Assembly (NCBI RefSeq): GCF_036898095.1 | Contig: NC_090767.1 | Coordinates: 35,426,132-35,490,131, forward strand | Source: Palaemon carinicauda | Taxonomy: Eukaryota; Arthropoda; Malacostraca; Decapoda; Palaemonidae | Direction of reading: 5' to 3' | Length of the DNA: 64,000 bases | In this document: in pieces, positions 9,805 through 22,440 of the stretch | How positions within the stretch are numbered: position 1 is the first letter of the stretch | Layout of the letters: each line of letters starts with the position of its first letter | Notes under the pieces: generated by a model | The model's input: only the letters and a program-made list of their open reading frames with translations | Database searches by the model: none | Told to the model about the DNA's origin: nothing | Made by a program: the position numbers and the translations under genes

Positions 9805-12493
9805 ATATTCAAACCCAATGGTGCAGGAAAATTCATGAATAGATAGGTTATCATTGAAAAGGGAGAGCGATAACAACAATATACAAAAAATGAGAAATTC
9901 CGTTATAAGGTATATTATCATGTTTGATACATGAGCGGTGCGTGGCTCCTCCCAAAAGACGACATACATGTGAAATAGGACGCCTTGCCTTTAAGAAGCG
10001 TATGGTTGCCGGATCATCTGACAGGAGATATGATAGTTTTAGGTTATCTTCTTTGCCATGCATGTTGAGGAGGAATGCTTTCGGCGTACAGCGGGTCAGG
10101 GGAAAGATCTGTTAAGGGGGCATTAACTGTGGCTTACTAGAGCCATTGCACAGAAAACATAAGTTCATGAGTGCTGATCAGTTGGTGTGTTGCTTTGCTG
10201 GAACTTTTAATTCTGGCAGCATGGAGAAAATTTTCCCAAAAAATTGTTTTACCTGCTGGAGATTTTCGGAAGAAGTTTCAGATGGAAGAATACCGGCAAG
10301 GAAAATCATCAGGTTGCCATACACCATTTCAGATATCGAGACATCCACGGCGTCTTTAGGAGTGGTTCTGAATACCAGGAGCATCCAGGGAAACTGGGTA
10401 AACCAGTAGAGCGCTTGCAGCGGGACATCAACACTGCTTTGATGGAATGATGATAACGTTCAACCATACTGTTGAAAGCAGGGTTGTATGCAGTGTTCTA
10501 AGGAAGAGTAATACCCAAGAGATTTGATAATGATGTCCACTATTGATAGGTCAGATATACACGAGGCGGACGTTGCATTTTCCATGTTAATGGCTTTATG
10601 GAAACAAAGCTAGTGATCCTTGCAAATGATGAATGACGTTCTTTCCAAGAAATGGAGGAAAAGTAAGAGCAGCAGTGATTGATATGGCTTCCATTGCATT
10701 GCAGAATGTCCCTTCTGGAATAGGACCGCATTTCAGGTCTCTTGGCTTTCCTTTGAAGGAGGAATAGAGGGGGCAAGATGTGGTGATTCATGGCAGGAAA
10801 CGGTGATAACAGTTGATCATGACTAAGAATTCTTGCAGTGCTTTCATGGTCGAAGCCGTGGGGAAGTTCTGAATGGCTGCTACTTCTCATAGAGGATGTG
10901 AACTCCTTCAGGAGAGAAGTGGTACCCCAAAAATGATACTTCGTTGGCGCCAAAGTGCACTTGTCGTGCAGTATCACAAGGCCATTCTGTTGTAGGTGAT
11001 TGAGCATGGTGCATAGATGAAGGAGGTGTACCTGTTTGGAAAAAGAGAACAAAAGCATGTCTTCCACATAACATTCACAGAAGGAGTTTCCCTAGGATGC
11101 TGTCCATGAGATGTTGAAAAGCGGTCCCTGCATAACAAAGGCAACAAAAGGAGCTATTGAAATTCTATATACCCAATGTGGTGGTTATGGCAGTATTGGG
11201 ATTTCCTCCGGGTTCATGGCCACCTGATGATTCCCCTTTAGGATGTAGAACGTGGAGAAAACCTTGGATTGTGCAAGTAGGAGGTCACATCGGCAATGTA
11301 TGGGAGAGTGCAATAAACCTGTTCTATCTGCAGTTCAGTGGCTTGTATTCCCAACACGGACGTAGAGTGCCAACTTTCATCTCGACTATGTGAAATTTTG
11401 ATGACGATAGACTGGAGGCCTTTTGGCAAAAGCTCATTTCTTCTCTTTTGACGAACATTTGTTTAGCGGTTGCACATCGATACGGTGACAGACATAAGAA
11501 TCTGGTGAAAACTGTGCCACCCGTCGTCTCTATATGGTTATAAATACCGTATTATGCTGATACCATGGTTGTTTGACGAAATTCTTAAAGGAAAACTTCT
11601 GGGTATAATATGAGAAGTTGGGATTATGTGTCCATGGGTGTGCTGATGTGGAATGCTAGGAGAGAGGGGATGGGTTGGAGAGGTGTTGAGGAGGATGAAT
11701 CCTCATTGACTAACAGTAGGTGAGCTACGTCAGTCAGGTGGTGGAAATGGGAGAGGAAGTGCACTCCGAGGATTGGTAATTTGACGTCAGCAACGAGACA
11801 CTTCCAAGTATATTTGGCGATTCTAATCATTAATCTGAGGATTTTATAACCATGCATAGGTATGACAGATCCGTTGGCAGCTACCAGGCGTGTGTTGGCA
11901 GATTTAGACATGCTACGTCATGTCCTGGCATAAAAGAACCGTAAGTACCCGTGTCTATCAAGAATCACACAGCCGTACCTAAGGCATTGACTTTGGTTAT
12001 TAGGACCTTCTTGGGTAAAATATCAACATTGGGGATAACACACGTACAGGTTTGTGTAAGCACGTTGCAAAAATTTCATGAAGTACATTCACTTCACAAC
12101 GAGAAATGCAGCATTGGGAAGCAGGTGAACAATACTGGTCATGTCCCTGAGAGAGAGCAAAGCCATATAGTCCAAAACGTTATTGAGAGCTAAAAAAGTT
12201 TAGCTATGTGGGTGGTCGCTGATGGCGAGTACGGTTCTAGGACATATGATTTGAGGTCTTCATACATTATGGGGTGCCCCCTTCTTTGAACAGCCAATTA
12301 GAGATTTCAGGGATGTGTCCCCAGGGATGGTAGCGAGAACTTATTCAGTTTTAGTGTTTGACAGGGTTATGCTCTAAAAGCAAAACTTGACTTCAAAATT
12401 TGGGAACCAGGTTAAAGTCTCCCAGGTGTGGCGTTAATGGCCTAGTCAGTGTCTGAGGACAGCATCATCAAGGAGTAAGGCAGGGGAGGTAGT
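9805..12493 (-). pseudogene. Antisense Ty3/gypsy relic, unit A
   Basis: Read on the minus strand from 12493 down, the gypsy order is preserved. Gag traces lie at 12480-11950. Protease comes at 11911-11624 (RLVAANGSVIPMHGY, FLVADVKLPI-like and DFLSH-like motifs). RT start is at 11429-11238 and RT active-site surroundings at 11074-10850 (MLLFSFSKQVHLLHL, KCTLAPTKYHF). RNase H traces follow, then integrase core to C-term at 10450-10180 and the pol terminus at 10063-9915 (FLLNMHGKEDNLKLSYLL). Many stops and shifts. Relative to unit B it has deletions near 10650 (about 190 bp) and 11980 (about 370 bp). Confidence 0.85.
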
Positions 12494-12689
12494 TTAACCC
12501 TTTTACCCCCGGCTTACTTGGAAACTTCCGTGCTTTAAGCCCCAGGCATTTTCAGTTTTGAAGGGCTTTTCGACTTATTTTTTTCAAATCGCACCCACAG
12601 CCTCAATTTTCATCTTAGAGAAGTCAGATTGGTCTAATTTTTTTGGAAAAAGGTTGAAGTTTTCAATATAGTTATCAAAAGTATAAAGA

Positions 12690-13560
12690 AAATAATATAA
12701 ATAGCCGCTATTGTTAGATGAAGTTGGGCGATGACGAAATTTTTTATATTCTTTCGTATACATTGCGATAAAGCACAGATGGGTCTTCTCACAGAAATCG
12801 TAAACCTATACCATCTTATAGAAAATTTATTCAGCTATAAGATGGTGTATAATAGTTTGTAGTTAAAAGAAGAAAAACATGAAAAAAAAATAGTATACCC
12901 ACAACAATTGTAAACCTAAATTTCCTTAGCGCAAGTAACGAAAATCGGAGATTGCAAAAGTTTCGTTCTATCGATTATACGTAACCTATATTTAGAGTAA
13001 TTTTCTCTTTTTTTTATTATTTTGAAGCAAATTAATTGAACTTTCTAATTACATATGCGAAAATAATAATAAAGCCATCTAAATAGTGGCTATCGTTAGG
13101 TGAAGTTAGGCGATGACGAAATGTTTTATGTTTTATCGTATACATTCCGATACAGCAAAGTAAGTTCTCCTCAAGGAGACTTCAAAATGATACCATATTA
13201 TAGACAATTTATTCAGCTATAAAATCGTATATTAGAATTTGTAGTTAAACGAGAGGAAACATGGAAAAAAATAGTAAACGAGCAAAAACTGAAAACCTAA
13301 ATCTCGTTACTTGCGGTAAAGAAATTTGGGTTTACAGCTTTTACACATTTTATTATTTTTTTTTCCTTATTCATTTCTTCTAACTACAAACTATTAGATA
13401 CAATTTTATAGCTGAATAAATTGTCCATAAGATGGTATAATTTTCAAGTATCTGTAATGAGAATTCTCTGTTATTTATTGGAATGTATACGATAAAAAAA
13501 AAAAAAGTTTGTCATCGCCTAACTTCATCTAACAATACCCACTATTTACATTGCTTTATC
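12690..13560. repeat. Internal direct and inverted repeats of TTAA element
   Basis: A block at about 12700-12960 (features GATGAAGTTGGGCGATGACG, TATTCAGCTATAAGATGGT) recurs in the same orientation at about 13080-13330 and inverted at about 13330-13560 (GTCATCGCCTAACTTCATCT). Transcripts of the second and third blocks could fold into a long imperfect hairpin. Confidence 0.8.
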
Positions 13561-13678
13561 CTTATTTTCACACATGCCATAAGAAAGTTCAATAAATTTT
13601 CTTCAAAAATAAAAAAAAAATAATAAAATTCCTCTAAGCATAGGTCAGTTATGACCGAAAGAAAGAAACTTTTACAAT

Positions 13679-13707
13679 CTCCCTCTCTCTCTCTCTCTCT
13701 CTCTCTC

Positions 13708-13761
<54 letters not shown>
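13679..13761. repeat. (CT)n microsatellite
   Basis: About 80 bp of CT repeats with one CCCC interruption. Confidence 0.97.
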
Positions 13762-13765
<4 letters not shown>

Positions 13766-13834
13766 AAGTCAGTTTCAAATATACACAGTGGCTGCCTAAA
13801 ATAAATCGACGTATTTTCAAATGAATATGTATAC

Positions 13835-13837
<3 letters not shown>

Positions 13838-13916
<79 letters not shown>
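13838..13916. repeat. (TA)n microsatellite
   Basis: About 40 TA dinucleotides. Confidence 0.97.
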
Positions 13917-13917
<1 letters not shown>

Positions 13918-14389
13918 TATATGTATTCCTATAGAATACTTGAAATAATATGAAAACATACATGCATAAACACAACACCAACCTTTCAAATCGTAGTTAC
14001 ATGTTTACCAGGTTGAGACAACAGTCGCAATTTCTTCCCTTGAGTTGCCATTAAACACAGAATTTTTCATTCACACTGATCTTTCTTGACCATTAGGCAT
14101 TTTATCCAACAAATGCCTTCACACATATAAAGAGGAATATTCTAAAAAGGTATAAAGCACTATCACTTATTAGAATAGGCTGTAAAAGCGCAAAATTGAC
14201 GGATAACGCACGAAACACATCCTCCTTCCACAAAGTCAAGAGTTGAACTGAGACACACGGCGAGTCTTGGTGGTGACGGACTCACCCACGCTGTCCTGCC
14301 TACCTCGCGCTGTGTCTTCAGTCCCCGAAAAAAATATGAAATTTACTAAATGTTTCGGCAAAATAGAAATAAAAAACATACAAAAATAA

Positions 14390-15545
14390 TTCTGATAAGC
14401 ATAAAAGCTGCATGGCAACCCAAATCAGCTGCTTTGAGGCCTTTAAATCACAAGACGAGGAAATTTAAAAGTCTTTGTTTGTCCTGCCCAACAATGGCAG
14501 AGCGAGTCTTATTTTTCCCCGGGAGCAAGGATGACGACAAGAAATGAGAAATATACTCAAAGTTTCGGCAAAATAGCAACAAAAAATATACAAAAATAAT
14601 CATGTTAGGCATAAATAAACGCATAACAACTAAAATCAGCTGCTTTCGGACCTTTAAATTCCGAGACACGGAGATTTTAAAGAGCGTTACGCTCATTCCG
14701 GGGAACTTCTTCCTTACGCCGTGGAGCAAGAGAGTTACGCTCACTCTGGGGAACTTCTTCCTTACGCCGTGGCGCAAACGTAAACACATCGTTACCATGA
14801 TAACGAAATCATTTTTAGTAATTACTCGTGTAAATAGCTATGAAACCTAAACAAACTGCATATGAAATACGAGCTGAATCTATAAAGAAAATTTATAGGT
14901 CAATCAAGACCCCAGTGGAGCCCAGGGAAACTTTTCATTCATCATTGTTGACACGATATCCAAGGAACAATCAAACAATAGTCACGCAGGAGTAATGATG
15001 ACAATTTTTTGTAAAATTTGTATAAATGAGTATGAAAAACCTCAAAAAATACAAGGAAAAATAATCTGATTGATAACAGAAAGTTTAAAGGTCCATCTTG
15101 ACCTCTGTGGGGATCTGGCATTGTAAAACAATGAAAACATTGTGTTACCATGGCAACGGAACCATTTCACGTAATTATTCGATAATAATAGCTATGAAAT
15201 CTAAAGCAAATGCACATAAAAGGTCAGCTGTTTCCTTTACATAAAATTTAAAGGTCATTCATGACCCCTGTGGGCCTCAGAGAACTTTTTATTCACATTA
15301 CATTGATGATAAGATGTCGAAGGAACAACGAAACCACACTCTTGCACTGGTAACAGTGCCCTATTTTCGTAATATTTGTGTAAATATCTCTGCAACCTAA
15401 AATAACTGCACAGGAAATATCAGCTGATTCTTCAAAGAAAATTTAAAGGTCCATCTTGACCCTTGTTGGGCCCAGAGAAACTTTTTATTCATGTTACATT
15501 GATGACAAGACATCGAAGGAACAACATCACAACAGTAAAGCGTTG
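14390..15545 (+). repeat. Degenerate tandem blocks inside TTAA element
   Basis: Imperfect blocks recur, each with a core resembling AAATTTAAAGGTCCATCTTGACC, then a TGTGGG segment and an ATTGATGACAAGA-type segment. Clear copies begin near 14885, 15085, 15240 and 15440, with weaker ones near 14440 and 14645. Within 14690-14780 a 49-bp stretch (GGGGAACTTCTTCCTTACGC) is doubled in tandem. Confidence 0.7.
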
Positions 15546-15597
15546 TATTTCAAATACAACGCCTGCCAAGACCTGTTATCTACGCATAAGTATAGAA

Positions 15598-15674
15598 AAC
15601 GTACCCGTACGTCCATGGGGGTAAAGGGATGGCTTATGAGGTACGTACCCGTACGTCCTTTGGGGGTAAAAGGG
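15598..15674 (+). repeat. Subterminal doubled end of TTAA element
   Basis: The right end contains the terminal motif twice: GTACCCGTACGTCC followed by a G-run and GTAAA, at 15601-15628 and again at 15646-15674. The internal copy may be a second transposase-binding site or an end-duplication scar. Confidence 0.75.
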
Positions 15675-15678
15675 TTAA

Positions 15679-15815
15679 CAGTCCGTTGGTCAACAATGTG
15701 CCGACGAGCAGATAGGTTGTAACTAAGAGACTTGTAAATAGAACTGGACTTTATTTGGTCAGAGCTTGAATATTTATATAACCTCTTCCAGTCAAGAAAG
15801 GCACATTTGGGAGTG
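15679..15815 (-). repeat. LTR of the antisense gypsy (unit A)
   Basis: Copy of the sequence at about 35597-35735 in unit B. Read on the minus strand it has a TATATAAATA promoter-like motif near 15780, then AATAAAGTCC near 15748. It lies 5' of the antisense gag relic, consistent with a 5' LTR. The TTAA element sits exactly at its inner edge. Confidence 0.65.
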
Positions 15816-15839
15816 GGTGGGTCGTTTATTAGATTCTTT

Positions 15840-16800
15840 ATTGAATGTTCAAATAATATATCGCCAATTGGTGTCGATGGACACTATAATCAGTATAGGA
15901 ATGTGATATCATGTAATCCTTATTGTAGTGTTCTTGGTCAATTATTTTTCATACTTTATACCTATGACACGTGGTTTGGCCTAAAAAACAAGCTTATTGC
16001 ATATGTAGATGATGCTACACACTTTGCATTAATTCCATATCTTGAATGTAGATATCGGATTGCTAAATTCCTTAATAGAGATCTAGCTAAAATAATTGCA
16101 TGGCACAAGTTAGGGGGCTTGAAGTTTATTCTTAACTAAACTTAAAGTATTCTTGTAAGTAGAACAAGGACAATGGCTCCTTAACATAAAGATCTCAGCA
16201 TTGATAATGTTTCTTAAATTTTGTATGACTCTTATAAACATTTAGGTGTGATTCACAACAGCAAATTTACTTTTCACAAACATATTAGCTCTGCATCATC
16301 TTTCAATTCACAGAAAATTGGTTTTTGAGCTATTTTGATATTTTCAATAATCGATCTACTCTGGAGACTTGTTTCAATTCTTAAATTTTACATTGTTTCG
16401 AATAATGTTCTCCTTCCCGGTCTTTAGCTGCTGACTCTCATCTGAATTTGTTAGACAGAAACTTACGGTCTATTAAATTTCTTGTTCTTAATGTAGGTAT
16501 TGATCTCTGGCACCGTAGTTCAATTAGTTGGTTCTGCATGTTGCATAAAATGTTTCGTATTTCTGATCATCCTTTACCTTCATATCTTTCCAGACAGATA
16601 CCTCCTGTTCGTAATACTAGGCATGCAGTTAATTCTAATAGCCTTTCCTTCAAAATCATGAGGCTTAATAATAATAATATTTTAGAAGTTTTATTGCTGT
16701 TTTGACCATGATTTGGAATGATCTTTATCGGTAAGTTGAATCGGTAGAACTTCAAAAGTTCAAACTTGCAACAGATGTTTCCATGCTTAACCGGCTGTTA
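15840..16800 (+). pseudogene. Non-LTR retrotransposon RT, 5'-truncated
   Basis: Starts within a LINE reverse transcriptase. VISCNPYCSVLGQLFFILYT corresponds to the VPQGSVLGPLLF motif, then KLIAYVDDATHFAL has the YVDD-type active site (the family norm in these elements is YADD). FLNRDLAKIIAWH follows. A later frame (16448-16705) carries the C-terminal part with DLWHRSSISWFCMLHKMF and VRNTRHAVNSNSLSF. Stops and shifts separate the parts. The 5' end is missing, the usual outcome of aborted target-primed reverse transcription. A paralogue lies at 35760-36720. Confidence 0.82.
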
Positions 16801-16974
16801 TAAGTCTTTTTATCGTTTATATATAACATATGTTTTGACGTTGTTACAGTTTATAAAATATTTTATTCATTTTTTCTCATTCGGTTAATCACTTCCTTAT
16901 ATCATTTCCTGACTCTGCTATTTTTCCCGTTAGGTTTATGGCATCTTGCTTTTCAAAGTAGGGATTTCCTTAGC

Positions 16975-16975
<1 letters not shown>

Positions 16976-17072
<97 letters not shown>

Positions 17073-17075
17073 TTA
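16976..17075. repeat. (AAT)n microsatellite
   Basis: About 33 AAT units with few interruptions, roughly 180 bp past the LINE fragment. Unit B has only about 17 units at 36900-36952, so the tract differs in length between duplicates. Confidence 0.97.
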
Positions 17076-17879
17076 ATAATATATTAGGAAAGAGTGTATG
17101 AATACAAACATTGCTAAGACAATATAAAATTTGGATGAATTTGATTTCAAGTTAGGATATGTAAAAAGGATTTATCGTATTCAATATCAAGGATGCACGG
17201 TACTGTCGAGAATAAGATTGATTGTAATTTTGAAAGGTTCCCTTAGGGTTAGGGTTTGGAGCATAGTTTTGAAAGGGAAGATATGGTATGTAATTGAGTT
17301 TCAAGTGCATTAACTAAAACAAATAAAGAAAGGTCCTATTTAGGAAAATCTTGGTATCATAGGTGAGTTAAGAACATGGGCAATGATTGAAATAGGGATG
17401 CAAAATTTATATAAGAAAAATTATATGTTTAAAAGTTAATGACTATCTAAAATACTAGTAGGAGTAAAAATATAGTTTTATATAACTGTATATATGTTTT
17501 TTGGACGGAACTAATCTAATGATCATTCAGTGTTTAATTTTTTTATTTTTATTTTTGTATATCTTGCTCTCTCCCTTCACATTTAAAAAAAGCATTTTAA
17601 GCTTGGCTTTTCTAGTATTATCTTGTTTGAATTTAGTGAGGTTTTTGCTTGCAAGTACTTGTATATAGGCTCGTTATCCATTAAAAAAATTTTAGTTTCG
17701 TTCCTAAAACCTTTCTGATATAACCTAACAGCACAATCGCAAAATTACAGACCAGAGAAGGAACAGCTCCCTCCCTCCTTTCCCCTTGATGCTGCACCAT
17801 ACTGTTTGGTGATACCTCCCTTGATTTATGTCTCTGTCTCTCTACAACATTCATAGAAGTAGGGAGGAATTCACTTGAT
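17076..17879 (+). other. Non-coding, shared by both units
   Basis: 17076-17495 matches 36953-37367 in unit B. From 17505 it matches 46125-46375. A TATATAGG motif near 17663 precedes the sense gypsy gag, so 17505-17880 may be its LTR or leader, but I find no second LTR. GTTTTTTGG at 17496-17504 is the empty site of the DIRS-1 insertion in unit B. Confidence 0.55.
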
Positions 17880-20430
17880 TTCAGTGCAGCAAGATTCAGT
17901 TTCACATAAAGGGCATAACTAACTGCATCACCAAAGCAGGCTATATACTAGTGGCTATCACCAACGACACTTTTGGGGAAATCTCCAATTTCCTTTTTGA
18001 ACAAAGGGACACCCCAATATCGTACTACGCCCCAAATATTTATATCCTGGAGCAGTACTCACCATTGCAAGCCGTCCATATAACCAAGATTTTTAAGCTC
18101 TCTCCACAACACTTTGTGAATCGAAAGTCTTTGCTTGCACTCGGGGAAATCACAATCTAGTTCACTTTCAACCTGCTACAAATAGCTCTCCTCAGGTGGT
18201 GAAACTACTTTGGGCCCTTTGGGTACCACGGCTGCCCAAACCTGTATGTGCTGCCGTCCCTAATGTCAACATTTTGCTCATGAAGGACCTGGTGACTAAA
18301 TTCGACACACTTATGGAAAACCAATTCACCATCTTCAATTCCTCAATCAATACCCTAAATAAGATGAAGAGGACAACTATTCAACATCAACTGAAGTTAA
18401 CCTGAATATGGTACGATAGAATATGGTAGGACACAGACACACACCCCGCGATGTGTAGAAGGGGTGACAAAGGCACCGACCACCAATATGTTCCACCCGT
18501 ATCTCACACCACAACCAGTGACCTTTCTAGCCACTGACTAATGCACATTACCCACAGATATGTTACTGCTACTCCAAATTCATAGTTGCTGTGTAAAAAA
18601 TTGTAAACAGTAGTCAGTGGCCTAAAGGCTTTTAAGAAGACCAGGGCTTTTGGCAGTGGCCTGCCCTCTCTGCACTCTTTTCTATTTACATGATGGAAGT
18701 ACAGAAAGAAACTTTTGGTAGACAACTTAGTCTGTCTAAGTCTACCAAAGTCCAAATAGTAGCCGCCAACCGATCTGTGATCTCCACCCAGTGTTAAGAA
18801 GCCCTTATCTTATATTTTGTGAGTGCCAAATATAATTTAAAGTTTCTCTTTACTGACATCCCATTGCCAATCCTCGTTGTGGATTTCTTCACCCATTTCC
18901 ACTTCCTGGATGAGGTTGCTCACCGACAGTTACTTAACACAGACCCTTACTCGTCGAATCGTGTTTAACACACAACCTCCAAAATTACTCTCCACATCAG
19001 TGCACCCATGGATATCTATGCCTGTCTCCTCACATCACGCTCAGAAGTTTTCTGTCCTCAATTTCACAATATGCCCACCATTCCCACTAAACAAAGTATT
19101 GATCACCATATCAAGACAACAGGGCTATCAGTGTTCGCAAGAGTCAAGTGTCATCTGTCGAATAGTTTTGGAGTCACTAAAAAATGTTTGCCCAATTGAA
19201 AGAAATGTACTTTTGCCAAAAGGCTTTAAGCTCATGCCTATTGTCCTTACATATAGTCCTGCAGTAAGAAAATTCCTAGCACCCATGTGGAGATTACTGG
19301 CACATGAATAAGCAGACTGAATGGATTAACTACCTCCCAATAAAACCTTGCCACAATTACCTCCTACTCACAACAAAGCAAAGGCTTTATCCATGCTTGA
19401 CTTACTGAAGGGGTGTTATCAGATGTCCATGAACTCATAGGACATCCCCAAGACCACCATCACCATCCACTTCAATACTTACAGCTACAACCATACGGTT
19501 TCAGCCTTAATAATGAAGCAGCTACTTTTCAACGCTTCATGAATGGCTTTTTCGTCAACCCCCACTTCAGAGTATGTTACAAGGGCGTCATACTTTTGTC
19601 TTCTTACTTCAAAGAGGAACACCTCCTTCACCTGCGTGTCGTACTCGACTGCCTACAATAGAACGGCTTTGCAGTAGCGTCCGACAAGTGTACCTTTGTT
19701 GTCAACGAAGTATCCTTCTTTGGGTACCGCATCAATCCTGAAGGAGTTCATCCCTTCCAGGAGAGAGTACCAGCTGTTCAAAACATCCCCACACCCTCGT
19801 CCATCAAAGCAATGCAAGAGTTTTTGTTTATGATCAACTATTATTACTGGTTCCTTGCAGCCATCGTTGCTACTCTCGAGCCATCTATGTCTCTCTCAAA
19901 GACAAGTCATAACAGCTTTCTGCACTACAAAAAATGCCCTATCAAACATGGCTGCTCTAAGTTTTTGTGTGTTTCCTGATCTTTCCCTTTTCTTCTTTGA
20001 TAGCAGAAACATTATAATTTTTGTAGTACTCAAGCAGGGGGTCATAGGGTAACCACACTCTTTGGCCTTTTTCGGTAGGAAACTGTCTAGTATGGAATCT
20101 GAATACTCCACATTTGATCAAGAATTGAGGGAATTGCATAGGTTCCACCACCTCAAAGAATTTGGGCCGTTTGTCATTCGCATGGACAACATGGCTTTGG
20201 TGCACTTCTTCACTCAAAGGTCTGACGATTGGTCCGCTCGTCAATGTCTAAATCTCTCTGGCACGTATGAATGCAATTGCACCCTTCAGCACATCCCTGT
20301 GAAATTTAATCATGTTTACAATAACATTTCAAGAAATAATTGGCAGCTATTCATTTGGGATTACTGTGCATTGGAAAAATCCATACGAAAAGATCCACTG
20401 TATCAAATATGTAGGACAACTACATTTTTT
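17880..20430 (+). pseudogene. Sense Ty3/gypsy relic (gag to RNase H), unit A
   Basis: Gag runs from about 17880 (ITNDTFGEISNFLFEQRDTPI, VVKLLWALWVPRLPKPV). Protease traces lie near 18700-18960 and RT start at 19010-19320. RT palm follows at about 19560-19680, where the expected YVDD reads YKGV. KCTFVVNEVSFFGYRI and SIKAMQEFLFMINYYYWFLA follow, then RNase H at 20062-20350 (MAFFGRKLSSMESEYSTFDQ, DNMALVHFFTQRSDDWSARQ). It ends at the RNase H/integrase border; integrase is absent. Numerous stops and frameshifts. Confidence 0.85.
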
Positions 20431-21559
20431 TTCTATTAGACTCTTTTTTCGGAGGTTTTATTCAAGAAGACAAATGAAGTGACACCACATAAAGAATGAA
20501 CATATAACAATAATGTCAACCTTTTTTAGAAATACGACCTAGTATTACTAAAACTAACAGCCGTTTGTCACATTTTGTGAGTAACGAAAGTGGGGGACAC
20601 GGGGTGGTAGAAGATGTTTACTTGTATCTTCAACCCTGTTGGGCCATTACAGTGACTCAAGGATGAATGTGTTCTCATTGGCTACAGTTTCCTAATCATA
20701 TTAGCAAATGCAAATAATAATAGAGAAACACATACATTCTGAATTGGGGCTGAAGTTAAAGTGAGAGTTGCTCTACCTGACTAGTAAGTGGAACCTACCC
20801 TCCACATGCCAACTACGTTAAAAGTTTAAATGGACATTCAGGTTTGCTGAAGTAATACTTCTATTAACTGACGATGATTTGTATTTTTGTAGGAGCAACT
20901 TCTTGATAATAAACCATATGTAATTTCTACACAAAGAAAAAGAAGCCTTACATTATTGACAACATATAACAATTTATACAAAAAGAAATACCATCTTAGC
21001 ATTTACATATGGCCATTTCTGAATTGACCGAACTTGTGACTGAACAAGTGTTAACAAACTTGAGATAATGTTTAGTGGTCCAACAAGCACCAACTCTTCA
21101 AACAAATCTACCACAATGCAGTTCAATCAGAAATCAAGCCATAGTTTTTAATCTATTTTAAATATCACTTCATGTACACATGGATACCTATTTATTAAGA
21201 GAAAGAGGACAAGATATTGAAACAAGTAGCAGATATGTTAATAGTAGCAGGAGTATAAAACACCTTTAGGAAGGGCCAGAAAATCAAAGATTTCGATTCT
21301 CTGGTGATATTGTTATAAACAAGGGTGATCAGTGATAACAAGCATATAGTATTATCTTTGTGTTCCAAAATGGTGTTCTCTTGCAGTAGACTTACCATCT
21401 TTCAGGTGTGGGAAAGCGATGTTGACAAAGAGTATAGAGAACAAATGTAAAATTTACTACCGAATATAGTGTTATAAAGCAATCTCCTGTTATTACTTTT
21501 ATAAATGATGAAAATAAGATATAAATAAGAATTCAACAGTGAGTACTAAAGCTTACTGA
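20431..21559. other. Unassigned sequence conserved in both units
   Basis: About 1.1 kb with no coding signal, matching 47790-48927 (and 52920-54057) at high identity. It lies between the gypsy relic and the Tc1 relic. The strip 21552-21572 is where DIRS-2 entered in unit B. Confidence 0.6.
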
Positions 21560-22440
21560 ACAGAAAATTATCAATTAGAATGAACAATTTTGCAGATATT
21601 AGGACTGATGTAATTTGTGAAGCCAAATGGGTGTGATGTGACCAAATAATTCAAACAAGTAAAGGTGTAGTATAACGGGAAAGCTGATTACTTTGATATG
21701 ACTGAATCACTGGCCAATTATTTCAGAAATTCTTTGTGATAAAACTAAGAGATATTTCAAGGAAGCAGGAACATATCTTTTAAGTATGATGGAAACTTCT
21801 TACTCAGCTGGGGAAGCCATCGTTGAAACACTCCCATACGCTTAATATTATAAAGAGAATATCATTTGTAGTCCAATGATATATCCCAACATCATCTTAC
21901 CAACAAGGGAGTTTTACACAAATTATGCAAGCCAGGTGATGACCCCTTGAAACCTTGCTTCACAAACAAGAACCTCAAGCACCCTGCCTCGCTTATGGTT
22001 GGGGCAGTGTTTACTTTTTATGGTGTTGGGAAGCTAATTGTACTTCCTGCTAATGAGAGAGTGAACCAGTGCAACCATCTGGAGTTATTGGCAGACAACC
22101 TTCCTGACTCTTTCGATCAGACCAAGGCAGAAGTTTTTATGCAGGATGGGGCTCCTGCTCACACGGCCAAGCTTGTAACAGACTGGCTAAGGGACTAGGA
22201 TGTCAATCATTTCAATGACTGGCCAGGTAATAGTCCTGATATTAACCGCATAGAACACTTTTGGCGGTTATTAAAAAAGAAGTTGCGTGATATGGACACC
22301 TCCTTAGTGCAACGTTTGGAATCTATTGTTTGCCAGCTTTTGGCCTCCATTCCTAAAAGAACCCTCCAAAAACCTAGCAATTTCAGTCCCAGAACATCTC
22401 AAGAAGGTGATAGAGAGAAAGGGATACTCAATTTAACCTT
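21560..22440 (+). pseudogene. Tc1/mariner transposase relic, unit A
   Basis: Frame 21947-22198 and its continuation encode the catalytic half of a Tc1-like DDE transposase. LKHPASLMVGAVFTFYGVGK (family norm has W-G) comes first. VFMQDGAPAHTAKLVTDWL holds the second catalytic aspartate. NDWPGNSPDINRIEHFWRLL has the third acidic residue (E) about 34 residues later, the DD34E spacing of Tc1. Upstream, decayed helix-turn-helix sequence may reach 21560. A stop after WLRD (22196-22198) and a shift near 22370 kill the frame. A paralogue lies at 62520-63380. Confidence 0.85.

Larger units (their letters stand above)
12498..15674. mobile_element. piggyBac-like TTAA element, non-autonomous
   Basis: A 3177-bp insertion flanked by TTAA on both sides (12494-12497 and 15675-15678). 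It starts CCCTTTTACCCCC and ends GGGGGTAAAAGGG, perfect 13-bp inverted termini. Unit B has the uninterrupted site GTAGTTTAGCACTCC (35589-35603; TTAG there, presumably a point change). The TTAA target and the 5' CCC / 3' GGG ends fit the piggyBac superfamily. I see no transposase. The inside is AT-rich repeats and microsatellites, so it would depend on an enzyme supplied elsewhere. Confidence 0.85.
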
